Assembly: GCF_003473485.1 (NCBI RefSeq) | Contig: NC_053046.1 | Coordinates: forward strand, 25,311,332-25,375,331 | DNA length: 64,000 nucleotides | Direction: 5' to 3' | From: Medicago truncatula | Taxonomy: Eukaryota > Streptophyta > Magnoliopsida > Fabales > Fabaceae | In this document: in pieces, positions 47,517 to 59,734 of the stretch | How the letters are laid out: each line of letters opens with the position of its first letter | Position numbering within the stretch: position 1 is the first letter of the stretch | The notes under the pieces: model-generated | What the model was told of the DNA's origin: nothing | Seen by the model: only the letters and a program-made list of their open reading frames with translations | The model's database searches: none | Position numbers and translations under genes: made by a program

Positions 47517-48003
47517 TTAGAACATTAACTTCATAACAAGGACAAGATTGATAATCAATGACACAATTAGAAGTGTCAAGCTAACTTTTCCTTTCATCCT
47601 TTCTTGGTTAAACCTCTTGTAAAGCTTTACATTCTTCTTCCTAGATTCCTCAGCAATTCCTAAAGCAATGACACTTACATCTTTACATCCAACATCATCA
47701 ACATCCTCAATCTCATCAGTGTCATCAATCTCTTCTACTTCATCAGCCCAGATAAACATGTTGCAAGTATCCTTCATCTTCATACAATTACCAGATATCA
47801 GAATTAAACACAAAAACATATGAAAAGAAGAGAGAACTGGTAAATGAGAAGAAAAATGAAAACGTTTTCATAAGTACCATCCAATATGGACATCTCCAGA
47901 ACTGTCTCCCTATATGTTTCCCTCTTGTAGCTGTCATCAAAATGGTTCGAATACCACATCCACATTTTTTGTCCCCTAGGTCGAGTTGAATAAGATGTAA
48001 CAC
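47517..48003 (-). pseudogene. MULE-1 second gene: GRF-type zinc finger, membrane-tail protein
   Basis: Two exons on the minus strand: about 48003-47878 and about 47777-47517, joined by a GT..AG intron. Exon 1 has CGCGIRTILMTATRGKHIGRQFWRC and exon 2 continues DTCNMFIWADE, giving the spacing of a GRF zinc finger (C-x-C, then FWxC, then C..F.W.DE). An acidic linker (about 20 residues) and a basic region follow. The C-terminus LTLLIVSLIINLVLVM is a likely membrane anchor. No in-frame ATG precedes 48003 before a stop (an ATG at about 48049 is in another frame), so the start is lost or uses another exon. GRF fingers bind nucleic acid in other proteins. The function here is unknown. Confidence 0.75.
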
Positions 48004-48271
48004 TGTTTGAGTATGAACGGTTGTTTCGGCGATTTATGCTTCCTTGTCATTCCATGGTTCTCCAATTTTGAACTCAGATCTGAAGTGTTTGAAAAAAAAA
48101 TCAGTTTGGGAATTTAGGGTTATTTATTTCAGCAGAGAGGAAGAAGAAGATGGTAACTGGTTTTTTTATGGGTCAGACCGGATCATAATCATACTCGTGT
48201 CGGGTCGAGGCCCAATACAATGGCCCAGTATTACATTAATTGTACTTCAAACAAAAAAAATCCGAACTGGC

Positions 48272-48433
48272 AGCCACGTCTACTTTCCCGTTAGCTGAAT
48301 CATTAACATTTCACGGTGAGGACCAAGTTTGCAAACGGCAAAAAACGTTGGGGACCAAAAATTTAATAAAATTTAAGTAGGGACTAATGTTGGAAACACG
48401 CCTATTTATAGGGACCTAAAACATAATTAACCC
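48272..48433 (-). repeat. MULE-1 right terminal inverted repeat
   Basis: Inverse partner of 42956-43117. It lies about 220 bp upstream of the first possible start of the GRF gene, so it could be that gene's promoter. Confidence 0.93.
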
Positions 48434-48442
48434 TTAAATAAA

Positions 48443-49082
48443 AGACTTTATCAGTCAATTTTGTCCCCCAAGAACTCCTTGTATGTTAGAAGTACATCAT
48501 TCCTCTTTTTATATACTATAAGTATCTTTAACAAGTTCATTATGATTATACAAAATCAATGTTATGTTGTTGTTAAAAGTGTACATTCAATGGTGAAATT
48601 TATCACACTTAATAACTTATATCAATAATTGTATCATACTTATGAGAAGAAATTACCTCTTTGAAATGGAGAGACACATATTAATTATGACAGTTGATAT
48701 CTCACCTATACTGACATCCCAAAACATCGTATGTCAAATGCAACTATTGATAAAAAAAAAAACAACAAAAAAAAAAAAAGAGTAGCCACATGATCCTAAA
48801 TGCGTCTCACATTAGTTTCATGATAATGAATGCATCTCGCATGATTTTGCATTATCAAATTCAATCATGCAATCCTTTCGATTATTGTAATCGGAGCTTT
48901 TGGTTCATTATCACTAATCCATTGTGATTATTGTTCAGGGTTACTATTCTCACGTGTGGTTTTATACTTTTGTAATGATTGTTAATGTGTACTAGATTTG
49001 TTCAAGTATACGATAGAACATACAATATTGCTTACGTATATTGTACTGTTCACGGTGAAATAGTATAATCCGGTTCAAAACC
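48443..49082. other. AT-rich spacer leading into a copia fragment
   Basis: No gene. At about 48893-48915 the phrase GGAGCTTTTGGTTCATTATC resembles the sequence after a copia PBS (compare the inverse at 49691-49712), so the right half probably belongs to the damaged copia element that follows. Confidence 0.5.
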
Positions 49083-49600
49083 ATGATAACAAAATTTAAG
49101 ATTAAGAAGTTTAATGGGAGTAATTTCTCACTGTGGAAATTAAAGATAAGGGTGGTTCTAAAAAAGAAAATTGCGTAGACGCAATTGATGGTGAACCTGC
49201 AGATATCACCGATCAAAAGTGGAAAGAGATGGATGACAACGATGTTGCCAATTTTCACTTAGCAATGACAAACTCGGTATTGTCAAGTATTGCAGAGAAA
49301 AAGTCTGCAAAGGAGATCTAAGATGCTCTTATTAAATTGTACGAGGTCAAATCACTTCACGCAAGAATTTTCTTAAAAAGGAGGTTCTACACTCTCTGAA
49401 TGTATGAGTCCATATCAATAACAAATCACATAAATACCATAAATACACTATTTGCTCAGCTCACAGCCTCAGATGTCATGATAGCTGAAAATGAACGTGC
49501 AAAACTTCTACTTCAGAGTTTACCTCATTCATATGAACAACTCATCATCAACATTACAAACAACAATATTGCTGACTCTCTTCATTTTGATGATGTTGCT
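49083..49600 (+). pseudogene. Ty1/copia gag fragment (UBN2 type)
   Basis: From the ATG at 49083 the translation starts MITKFKIKKFNGSNFSLWKL, a typical copia gag start. The frame shifts in the A-rich run near 49160 and continues as ENCVDAIDGEPADITDQKW. Stops follow at 49319-49321 and 49397-49399, then LFAQLTASDVMIAENERAK and LLLQSLPHSYEQLI up to about 49600. There is no zinc knuckle and no pol. It is unrelated in detail to the Sirevirus gag. Confidence 0.8.
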
Positions 49601-49603
49601 GAT

Positions 49604-49915
49604 GCAATCTGCATAGAGAGAAATATACGGCAAGAATACATTAAACAGATTTATCTTTATTTTAGTTGCGTAATAATATTGTTATTCTGATAACGAACCA
49701 AAAGCTCTGATACCACTGTTAGGTATCATAATAACAATATTATTACACAACTAAAATAAAGATGAAACTGATTCATGTATTCTTGTTGTATATTTCTCTC
49801 TATGCAGATTGCATTATGAATACATAGTAGACTCTATTTATATAACAATGGTTTCTATTCTATTTATAGGTTCAAGAGAAACTTATTCTCTTCCATAGAA
49901 TTCCTACAGTAAAAA
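49604..49915. repeat. Copia LTR pieces in inverted arrangement around a PBS
   Basis: Positions about 49604-49690 and 49726-49815 are inverted copies: AATCTGCATAGAGAGAAATA on the left and the inverse TATTTCTCTCTATGCAGATT on the right. Between them lies CTCTGATACCA at about 49707-49717, the reverse complement of a Met-tRNA primer-binding site. The right arm continues into LTR-like DNA to about 49915. A rearranged or recombined copia terminus explains this best. Confidence 0.65.
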
Positions 49916-50593
49916 AAACTCTACCACCTTTTATTTAGTAACTTTTATGGCGTTGACCATTTCCATAACTTAAATGTAACTTTAAATCTTCACAATTTTA
50001 AGAAAGTTGACATTACTATATTGATATAATTTAATTTTTTTGAAACCCTTGAAAGACAAAATTAAGATTAATTTCTTTAGTATGCCAATTTTCAACTATC
50101 CCAAATAAGTTAGTATCTCTATCATGCCAAAATTATATATTTAAATTAAAAATTTATTGTTTGGGATGTCATAAACACTACAACTCTTAAATAAGAAAAA
50201 AAATGGATAGTTATATTGCCTGTCATTATAAAAATAGAGTTGACGGATTGGAACTGTGAAGAAAGAAAAAAAAAGTTGTAACGAGTTTTAAGAGTCCTCT
50301 AAAAAAATAAAGAAGTTTTGAATGTCAAACTCAAAGAAATAACAAAAGAAAGAAGGAAATATGTTCCTGGTGGGATTCGAGACAGGAGTTGGAAAATGGC
50401 AAGGCACTTAAGTTTGCCTAAAGTTCAATTTACTGAATTCTCCTTTTTATGTTTTTCTTCTTTAATATTAAATCACTTCTTTTTATTAAGAGTTTAAAAT
50501 GAAATGTGTTTGGCCCAACTTCTTCTTTAAAGAAGAGAAGTTAAAATTAAGTCTGGCCAAATACTACCTAAGAACATAATAAATAAGTTAGTA
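49916..50593. other. AT-rich spacer, no gene recognised
   Basis: No open frame or repeat signal worth naming up to the MITE at 50594. Confidence 0.5.
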
Positions 50594-50836
50594 CTCCATC
50601 CGTCCCAAATTGTATGACGTTTTGGGCATTTCACACATATTAAGAAATGCAATTAATATTGTGTGGAAAAGAGATATTATGAGTTGTTTTACAAAATTGT
50701 CCTTAATAAATAATATGGGAAAGATAAATGAAAGAATTGAAAGAAGAGAGAGTAATAAATAATTAAGGTTATAATAGGAAAAATAACATTAATGTTGCAT
50801 TGGTATTTTAAAGTGACATATAAGGGACGGAGGGAG
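50594..50836. mobile_element. Stowaway-like MITE, diverged subfamily
   Basis: Starts CTCCATCCGTCCCAAATTGT and ends AGGGACGGAGGGAG, flanked by TA. Interior differs from the three copies at 15-17 kb. It lies about 400 bp upstream of the methyltransferase start codon. Confidence 0.85.
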
Positions 50837-51242
50837 TATCTATCCCAAATTTAGTAATTATTGTTTCAATCGGGCCAAACAAGTATATTTCCATTAATTT
50901 ATTTCAATTTTTTTTTTTCTTCATAAAATTCACATAAATCGTGGGCATCATTACGGTGGACGGTGATGTGTCGTGGGTCAGCACACTGGCACGCACTTAT
51001 ACAGTTAGTTATCGTAAATTGCAACCAATTTCAAACCAAACCATACAAACAAAAACAGCGTCATAAACCTTCTTACACAATTTTCTATATTTGTTACGAC
51101 AAAGAACCTGAATGCTATTTCGTCCATATTCACACCCACCCACCCAACTAACCAACCCTCATTCAACGTTACATTTACATTATAACAACAACGTGCTCTG
51201 TTCCCTTCATAATAATCAGAGAAACGACGTCGTTGAAGAGAA

Positions 51243-54200
51243 ATGAAGGGCGAGAAAAAGTCATTGTTACAAGATCTAATTGAGAATTCAGGTGGTTGTG
51301 TTGTTACTGATGGTGGATTTGCTACACAGCTTGAAAAACATGGTGCTTTTATCAATGATCCTCTTTGGAGTGCTATTTGTTTGATCAAACAGCCACATCT
51401 TATTAAGAAGGTTTTTTTTTTTCCTCTTTTATATTTCTGTTTTTCTTCATTTTCGTAAGCCTTATTAAATGAAGCACGGACACTCTGGATTAGGCGTGTC
51501 CCGGTATCAGACATGCCTTCGACTCAACAGACACATGTGATTGCATTGAATTATGTGATTTTCTAAGATTATTAATGGTGTCGGCTTGTCATATGTCTGT
51601 GTTGTGTCCGGTGTCCGGTGTCCATAGCTTGGTTTAATGTCTGTGTTTTTTACCGGGACCTTGGTGCCATCTGAGGAATCCATGGAGAATAATTCTTGAG
51701 TCTTATGGACACAAATGAGCGGCAAACTTTCACTTTAAGAGTTTTAATGTTATTGCATGGCTAAGCTGGGTTCGAACCTGAGAGCTTTTTTAAGCTAGAA
51801 TGATAAATATTCACTGTTTCTTTATTAGTTAATTAAATTGTTTATAGGTTCACATGGAATATTTGGAGGCTGGGGCAGATATATTGGTTACTTCATCTTA
51901 CCAGGTAAGTTTGTGACTTTGTACAGAGCCATGAGAATTTAGGTTCGAGTTTCCCTATTCACTTTGGATTATATCCAAAAGCTTAGTCATTCTTTCGTGT
52001 AATGTGATGAGTTAATTTTATTAGAATTTGCATGAACTTGATCTTATGCATGGCAAAGTTAGTCCCTGCATCTCAATTGTTTTATTATGAGATACCACTT
52101 TTAACATCTGCATGTACATCTATAGGCTTATAAGAAGATTTTTATTATAATTTGATGAAAAGGCTTCAAATTGCCGGCTGCACCGCATGATGTGGCGCAG
52201 TGTCTCCAACTGCATCAGGCTGCAACTGAGTATGTAGTGATCATACATGTTATTATTGACAATCAGATAAATAAGAGAGTATTTTAAAGGTTTAGAGATG
52301 TTTTAAAGTGATGGAGAATTGATAATGAGACAGATAGATATGAGATTTTAGAGAGAAAATAAGAGAAATGTGAGTTATTACTTAAGTAATAAATTTTAGG
52401 CTTAATTAATGATGTAGTCTATTAAGTTATTTGTTGGTTACATTTTAGTCCCATAAGTTATTAATGTTACAATTTGGTCCCTTTAAGTCATCTTCCGTCA
52501 AGCAAATAAATCTCCACCGTCAAAACCGTTAAGCCAATGTCTAAGGTGGATACATGTTGCAAGTTGTCACGTCACCGTTCACATGTGCCTATTTAACGTT
52601 TTGACAAAAGATTGACGGTGAGGATTTATTTGGCTAACATATACTAACTTAAGGGACCAAATTGTAACGTTAATAACTTATGGAACCAAAATGTAACCAA
52701 CAAATAACTTAAGGGACCAAATCATTAATTAAGCCTAAATTTTAATATTCTATTCTGATAAAAAAAAATTCACATAGCAATTCCGATATCCTCAATCGCA
52801 GTGGCCGCTACCGCGATCACAACATGGAAAACATTCATGGATCAGCACGACTTCATCTGCATAGACACTAATTCAATCTGTTTTTAAGTTCATATTTTAT
52901 TTACTTATTCGTATCGTACTTATAATGCTATGGAGTGTATTTTGCTTTATTTTGTTACACACAACATGGATGTCATTGATGAATCTTATAATTCTATAAT
53001 TTATATTTATGTTGGTGTCTGAAATGGTAGAACAGAACATTCTGTTCTGCTCAAGTTAATATGAAATTCCTGGCTATGGAAATTTCTGGTACAATCGCCC
53101 ACTAAATGTATGAATGTAAATCTTTGACTAGTTAGGATAAACAAATGTGCCTTCCAGTAGTCAATTCACATAAAATTTGAAGAATTTTCAATTTCTTGTG
53201 AATTTTTTTAATTCATTACTTGCAATTACTGAAACTGAGATTTTCAACATTTTCCAAGTTAAAATCCTAATGTTGTAGTCTTGTAGACCAAATTTTATAG
53301 TGCTCTTACAATTTTTTTTATAATTATAGGCTACAATTCCTGGATTTTTGTCCAAGGGGCTGTCAATTGAAGAAGGGGAATCACTATTGCAAAGGAGTGT
53401 CAAATTGGCAGTTGAAGCTCGTGACAGTTTCTGGTCTTCGGCTAAACGAAATCCTGGAAATAAATATAGAAGAGCTTTGGTTGCAGCCTCTATTGGAAGC
53501 TATGGTGCTTATCTTGCTGATGGCTCAGAGTACAGGTGCTTCTGCACTCCTTAAATGGCTGTGAGGAATTGCTTTTGTGTGTATTTTGTATGTTATCTGT
53601 ATTTATTCGTGCTGATATCTTATTCTTTTAGGGGACTGTATGGACCAGATGTGAGTTTGGTGAAATTGAAGGATTTTCATCGCCGGAGATTGCAAGTTCT
53701 TGTTGAAGCTGGTCCAGATTTGCTTGCTTTTGAGACCATTCCAAACAAACTTGAAGCTCAGGTCTTTTCTTTTATGCAAAGTAAACTTGTTTTATAGATA
53801 GATAAGATTATCTTGCTGTAAGCTCGTAAACTAGAATAACTGAAAACTAATAATGTATATCATTGCCTGGCATTGATTAAAATCTTATCTTGAAACATGG
53901 CAGTTCTCCTTGCTGCAACATAACCAGTTAAGGGAGAAACATACACGCTAAGCATTAGAAGCTTCAGTTTATAAATTCCTCTATACTAGAGAAAGTGTTG
54001 AAACAAATTGAAAAATACTGGTCCCAAATCAAACAAGTTCTTAGCCTCTCATTATATGTGATAACGTTGAGATGAAAGAATGATGTCTGCGTATAGCCTC
54101 TCAATTATTGAACATTGGTATCATGATATTGCTGAGACGAAACAGTGATATTTATGTACTACAAGGAAAGTTTTCTCTTCAAGTTCTTAAATGATTTCAT

Positions 54201-55137
54201 GATGTAGCTATATGTATAAGCTATTTCCATAATTTTTTGTTATATTTTGAGTTGTTAAATAAGATTTTTATATCGATCAAGGCCAAATGTTTAAAGTTGT
54301 AAATTAATTTCTAAGATTGCTAATACTCTGTTTAAAACTCATTCACCATGAATCTCGACTTTCTTCCTATCTCAAACAGTTAAAACTTTATGAAACATAT
54401 TTTTGGTATTCATATGCAATCTTTTTCATTGCAGGCTTGTGTCGAACTGCTTGAAGAAATAAATGTCCAAATCCCATCTTGGATCTGTTTTACATCTGTA
54501 GATGGTGAAAATGCTCCCTCAGGAGAGAGTTTCCAATACTGTCTTGAAGTAATAAATAAGAGTAACAAAGTAGAGGCAGTCGGTATAAACTGTGCACCTC
54601 CCCATTTTATGGAAAGTCTCATTCCCAAATTTAAGCAGGTACCTCTTACACCTCATGTCATTAGTTTTAATACTTGAAAAATAATTGTAGTCCTCATTAT
54701 AGTAGAGTGGAATGTTAATAGTCTTATTCTTGCAGTTGACAAACAAGGCAATCGTTGTCTATCCCAACAGTGGCGAGGTGTGGGATGGTATCGCGAAAAA
54801 ATGGCTAGTAAGTTGGAATTTCTCCCTCCTCAGTCATTCCTTTAATTTCTCGCACTCATTGATAACCCGGATTCTCTACAGCTGGATCTGTGGTGCAACC
54901 GACTGTAGAGCAGCCAATCCAATTTGAAACAGATTAACTTTCCTATTTTACATGTCTGTCTAATTGTGTTTTAAAATTTCTTTTCATTGACAGCCATCCA
55001 AGTGTTTTCATGATGATGATTTTGGATTTTATGCAACTAGATGGCGTGAGTTAGGTGCTAAAATTATAGGAGGTTGTTGCCGGACTACACCATCCACCAT
55101 TCAGATTATTTCAAATGCTTTAAGAGAAAATATTTAG
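51243..55137 (+). CDS. HMT1: Homocysteine S-methyltransferase, 7 exons
   Basis: Exons 51243-51410, 51848-51904, 53330-53535, 53632-53761, 54435-54638, 54736-54807 and 54994-55137 join in frame to 326 residues. The enzyme moves a methyl group from S-methylmethionine (or S-adenosylmethionine) to homocysteine and makes methionine, in the cytosol. Signatures: VTDGGFATQLE near the N-terminus, EYLEAGADILVTSSYQATIPGF across exons 2-3, FETIPNKLEAQACVELL, and the zinc-binding Cys240 (VGINCAPP), Cys307 and Cys308 (IGGCCRTTP). Length and wording match HMT1-type plant enzymes better than HMT2/3, though paralogue choice is from memory. The start ATG follows a 5' leader with no upstream ATG in the same frame nearby. 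It looks intact. Confidence 0.95.
51469..51630. mobile_element. Inverted-repeat MITE (TGAAGCAC family), HMT intron 1
   Basis: Begins ATGAAGCACGGACAC, then GGCGTGTCCCGGTATCAGACA, very like 20302-20446. The right half (GTGTCCGGTGTCCATAG) is degraded, so its exact end is uncertain. Confidence 0.65.
52399..52735. mobile_element. Non-autonomous MULE (MULE-MITE) in HMT intron 2
   Basis: 337 bp with inverted repeats of about 100 bp: GGCTTAATTAATGATGTAGT on the left and AAATCATTAATTAAGCC on the right. A perfect 9-bp duplication TAAATTTTA lies at 52390-52398 and 52736-52744. The outermost GGCTTAATT and the internal TTTGGTCC phrase are shared with the start of MULE-2 at 56212. Confidence 0.92.
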
Positions 55138-56211
55138 TTGCACTCATTCCTGTAACTTATGTTTTCAATTTGCGAGATTTTGTCTAGGATTTTTCCATAA
55201 TTTCAACTTTTAAATTTTAGTTGCTTTAACTTTAAGTTTATTCATTCAAGTTGAAAGGAAGTCGAGTCTTCATCCATGAGAGTTACCTGTGGTAAAATTT
55301 GGCGTAAATCTTATACTGAGTTAGTTGGTGTAGTGTAGGGATCAGAGAGTGTAGTTGCTGCTATGCAAAGTAAAGAATAGCAGTAAGGGTGGAAACCTGC
55401 TGCAAGACACTTTAAGTAAAATTTATATGAATTTTACTTACTTAGTAATCTATATCTTCAAGTAAAATGATTTGTATATCGAATACTCTTCAATATATTT
55501 TTTTTACTAAATAACCCTTCACACACAAAAACATATGGTAGCTAACCAAGTTTAAGGTTTTAAATAACGGTTGCGATCCAAGCTGCGTTAAGGATTTCAC
55601 GATTTTGACGGATGTTGTGTTGCCCAATGAGGTTTTGCGCTGTGAATCAATCACAAAATTGCACATATCTTATTAAAATTATTTACACTATCATATAGTT
55701 AATAACTTAATTTTTATTGTTTCTTCATAATTTCATGTTTAATTCTTATCAAAATTTGTAATGAATTTGTTATTCTAAAAATCAAATGAACCATAATAAA
55801 TTTAGGTTTTAATGTTTTAAAAAGAGACAAGAGTATAAAAAAAAATGAGACAAAAATTTGTTCCCCACCAGTTGTCGCGACGTGTTTTGTGTCAGCGTAA
55901 CTTTTTGTCACGTTTACTTCCATGATTTTTGTTCACTATGCTACAATGGAGAAAAACGGTAACACCACCATATATACATGTATGTCGCAGTTTCGTGGTA
56001 AGTGGTAACAACCCTTTTTAAAACCTTTGGAACAAAAGCATCTATAGAGCCTATGTGGATATAATTAATATCCATTACAGAAGAAACTTGCTTATCAATA
56101 TTACCACCCCAATGTTTGGACAAATATTGAATGAGCAATGATAGCTTGACATCAAAATACAAAAGCATCCATGGTATCTTTATAAGGCGTTTATACATTA
56201 GTTATTTTTTT
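55138..56211. other. Intergenic DNA after HMT1, no gene recognised
   Basis: About 1 kb of AT-rich sequence. The first part is probably the HMT1 3' UTR. No coding or repeat signal could be supported. Confidence 0.5.
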
Positions 56212-56834
56212 GGCTTAATTGGACATTTGGTCCTCTAAATAATTATGAGTTTACATTTTGGTCCCATAAGTTGTAAAACTCACAGTTGAGTCCTCTTGGT
56301 TTTGGTCCGTCAGTCAAAAGTACCCTTTCTATCAAATAAGTGAGTTTGCCGTTAGTGAGTGCACACGTGGAGGATCCGACGTGGCACGTATATAAAGGTT
56401 GGCTTGGATTTAGAGAGAGAATCGCAAGCTGTTTTAGAAACTGAAAGGGTTTTAGAGAGAGAGAGCACTTGAACGATCCATTGAAGCACTTGAAGGATTG
56501 AAGGGTTTTTGCGAAAGTTGAAGACGAAAATGGCTGCAGAGGACGACGATTTTGATGGTCCGATCGACGAGGTAAGTTTTCGCCGTCGTTTATAATGCAT
56601 AGTTAGGGTTTTTCATATTTCCGGTTTAGGGTTTCGATTTCTGGGATTTGATGGTGGTTTCTAGGTTTGTTTTCTGGTTTAGGGTTTGGTTTTGAATAAA
56701 AATCATTTATTTAATCAAATATTTATATGGTTTTAGGGTTTTTGTTAAACATGTTTGAATGTCGTTTTAATGTTTAGCTGGGATTTTGTTATTTCTAACA
56801 GATGGAAGGTAGATTTGCGCTGGTTATACACCAT

Positions 56835-56859
<25 letters not shown>
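56835..56859 (+). repeat. Poly-G tract of 25 bases inside the MULE-2 transposase
   Basis: Uninterrupted G from 56835 to 56859, in frame, coding for eight Gly after HH. Such a run is prone to replication slippage, quadruplex formation and assembly error, so its true length is uncertain. Confidence 0.95.
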
Positions 56860-56865
<6 letters not shown>

Positions 56866-57113
56866 AATTTCACCATGCTGGCTATGAAGGCACCCATACT
56901 GTGTTAGAATGTGAACCAGACTATTGGAGCTACTTTTCTTTGATAGCAACAATTAAGAGACTAGGTTACCCCATGATTAGTCAACTTTGGTACTATGACC
57001 CATATATGTTGTATGACTTGATTAGGCTGAAGAGTGACAAGGGTTGTAGAAGGATGCAAGCTATAGCAGAAATGAATGGTAGGGTTCACCTTTATGTAAT
57101 ATACAGTGTAGGT

Positions 57114-59734
57114 TGTAACGCTCCTATTTCTATTAAAGCAATTAGACATGCGAATAATACATTTATTCAAGAAATAGAGATTACGTCTTATTCAAAATTC
57201 AAAAAACAATAGACATGTATGTAAACCTCAACAATTACAGCGGAATACAAATCAGAGTGATCAAATATATACATGCCATGAGCAAATAAATCATATCCCA
57301 AAGATAAATCTCAAAACCCAAACATACGGGCAGTCATCAACAAAATAATAATTCAAAAGAAAATATAACAACCTAATCTAGACCGACACGGCAAGCCTAG
57401 ATCAGAGCCGACTCAACACCGATATCGGAGGAAGCTCCCGATATCCCACGCAAAGACTCACCGAGACTACTCCTGCACAACGTCTACTCACCCATACAGG
57501 CAAGTAGGCGGTTAAAACCACTAGGGGTAAGCATTACATTATCATAATCCAGATAATAATCAAATCAAATAATATCATGTACTTGAATAATATTAGTCAT
57601 GCATAAATACTTATACCACAACTTGATAGTTCGTATCCACATATATCAATCACATGAATAATTATCCGATCATAATTATTCATTCAAAACATCAATCATA
57701 GACAATCATTATCAACATTCATTCACCTCAATTCATCACGAATCACATAATTCACATAGGACTCATGCTATGATATGCACTTATGGACCCATAAATGCAT
57801 GCGGTACCAAATCTCAACAAGGTCGTCACCTTTCGATGCCACTTGCACATCGAATGTAAGGGCTCACACCTGCCTTACAATAATCTCGAAGTAAAAGAGT
57901 CATCTCTTTTACAGCAACAACGACTATGATGCATGGACATGTATAAGGACTCGATAATGCGACAACAATTCACAATCTCAACTCAATATATAGGACAACA
58001 CCCAATTATATTGATTATCTCCACAACATTGCATTATCAAGAAAACATGTCCACACAAATAAATCATAGTATTCATCATCACACATCAACATATTTATCA
58101 ATAATCAACAATGTCATTCAACATCAATTACATGATTTTCATTAATCAACAAACATCACTTATCACGTATGAGATTTACCAATTCAAGAATTCTCACATT
58201 TCGAGCAATTAGCATACGGTTCTCACGATAGTCATCATACTTCAAACATATACATGCATATTCAATTATTCACTCTAAGTACCTCATTAACCCATTACTA
58301 AGTTTGGAAAAGTCTCACGGTTTATAAAGAAAATATTTATGATAAGTTTTCACAAAAATCCACATAACTCATGTGTATTAATTTGATCATAACCCAAGTT
58401 CTAAAAATCCTTTGAATATCAAACCAAAGCCATTAGAACAATAACATATTTATCTAAAACTTTCATGTTTACACTAGAGTTCAATTCAAAACAGAAATAT
58501 GCAAGAAGGGAGCAAGAGTGCAAAACAGGGGAAGCTGACACTGGGCTACTCGCCTCGCGAGTAAGGGTTACTCGCCGTGGCGAGCAATTCCAATAACTAC
58601 TCGCCACCGGCTCGCCTCCCAGTCGCCTCGCGAGTCATGACAGGTTTCAGAAAATTATGTTTTCATGAAAAATCCATTTTCACCCCAAAATCCCAATTTT
58701 TGACTCCCCAATACCCAAATTGATCCCAAAGGTTTACCCAAATGTTTTTAGACATGAAAAGATACTCAAATCCATATACAAACTTGAATCAAACATTATT
58801 TTAAACAAAATCATCATTTGACCCATTTTCTCAAAACAACAACAACATTTCGTTTTTTTCATCATCAATCCACAATTAAGTATACCCAAGTTATAATTCA
58901 CTCACAACAACATGTTTTGTCAACAACAACATCCATTGAAACTTGTTTCTCACCTCAATCCAACACAACTTATCACAAATCATTAATTAGGCAAAATTTC
59001 ACAACTTGACATTTATACATACATTGAACCATGTAATTTCATCCACAAACATACCATAATCATCAATTCAAGTATAAGAAACAGCAACATAACAAGAGCA
59101 CGAATTTGACATGAATTGTTCATCAACCCATTTTCATACAACATGAAAAGATGTAAAATTTGAAATTGATTATGATAATAACTAACCCCCTTACCTTAGA
59201 AGAAGATTAACCCAAACTCTTGCTTCAATTTAGCTCCTAAGCTTACCCAATTGGATTCTTCAAGTTCTTCTCTCCAAAACCCTTTTGCTCTTCTCTTCAC
59301 CTCTTTCTCTCTCTACCTCTCTCTAGAAATGTTTGTGAAATGAATGAATTGGTTCTTCTAACACAACCCTAGTGTTATCTCCACTAATGGGCTTAACTTA
59401 GTTTCTAGTGGGCTTAACCCATTTCTATTCAAACCAAAAATATTACTACACTCCAAACGATATTTTAATTAATAACGGTAAAATGTCACTAACGGTAAAA
59501 TCTAATCACTACCCTAGTAACTTAGTAAAATAAGGGTTCTCACTAATTATTAAATTAATTCTCACCAAAATTACCATTTTACCCTTACCCGTCAAATGAC
59601 TAAAATACCCTTCTAATACGGTAATCCACGTAAATGCACCCGACGACAATTAAATACACACAAGCACAATTAATCACACACAAACACAATTTAAAGTAAT
59701 TAAAATAAATCTAGCTAAAAATCGGGCTGTTACA
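57114..59734 (-). mobile_element. Solo LTR 3 inside the MULE-2 transposase gene
   Basis: 2,621 bp from TGTAACGCTCCTATTTC to AAATCGGGCTGTTACA, with a perfect 5-bp target duplication TAGGT at 57109-57113 and 59735-59739. Read on the minus strand it opens TGTAACAGCCCGATTTTTAG, like the sequences at 6658 and 9641, and shares the GGGCTTAA and CTCGC/GCGAG phrases of solo LTR 1, so it is in minus orientation. No PBS, polypurine tract or coding sequence remains, as expected after LTR-LTR recombination. Confidence 0.93.

Larger units (their letters stand above)
42956..48433 (+). mobile_element. Complete Mutator-like element, MULE-1
   Basis: 5,478 bp, bounded by inverted repeats of about 162 bp (42956-43117 and 48272-48433) that share GTTAATTATGTTTTAGGTCC and GCCGTTTGCAAA. 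A perfect 9-bp target duplication TTAAATAAA lies at 42947-42955 and 48434-48442. Inside are a MURA-type transposase gene (plus strand) and a convergent GRF zinc finger gene (minus strand), the two-gene layout of maize MuDR. The transposase has six in-frame stop codons, so this copy is not autonomous now. Confidence 0.95.

Noticed and set aside
51763..51795. Another B-box-like GGGTTCGAACC in HMT intron 1
   Set aside because: No A box, A tail or target duplication could be matched to it, so a SINE call is not supported.
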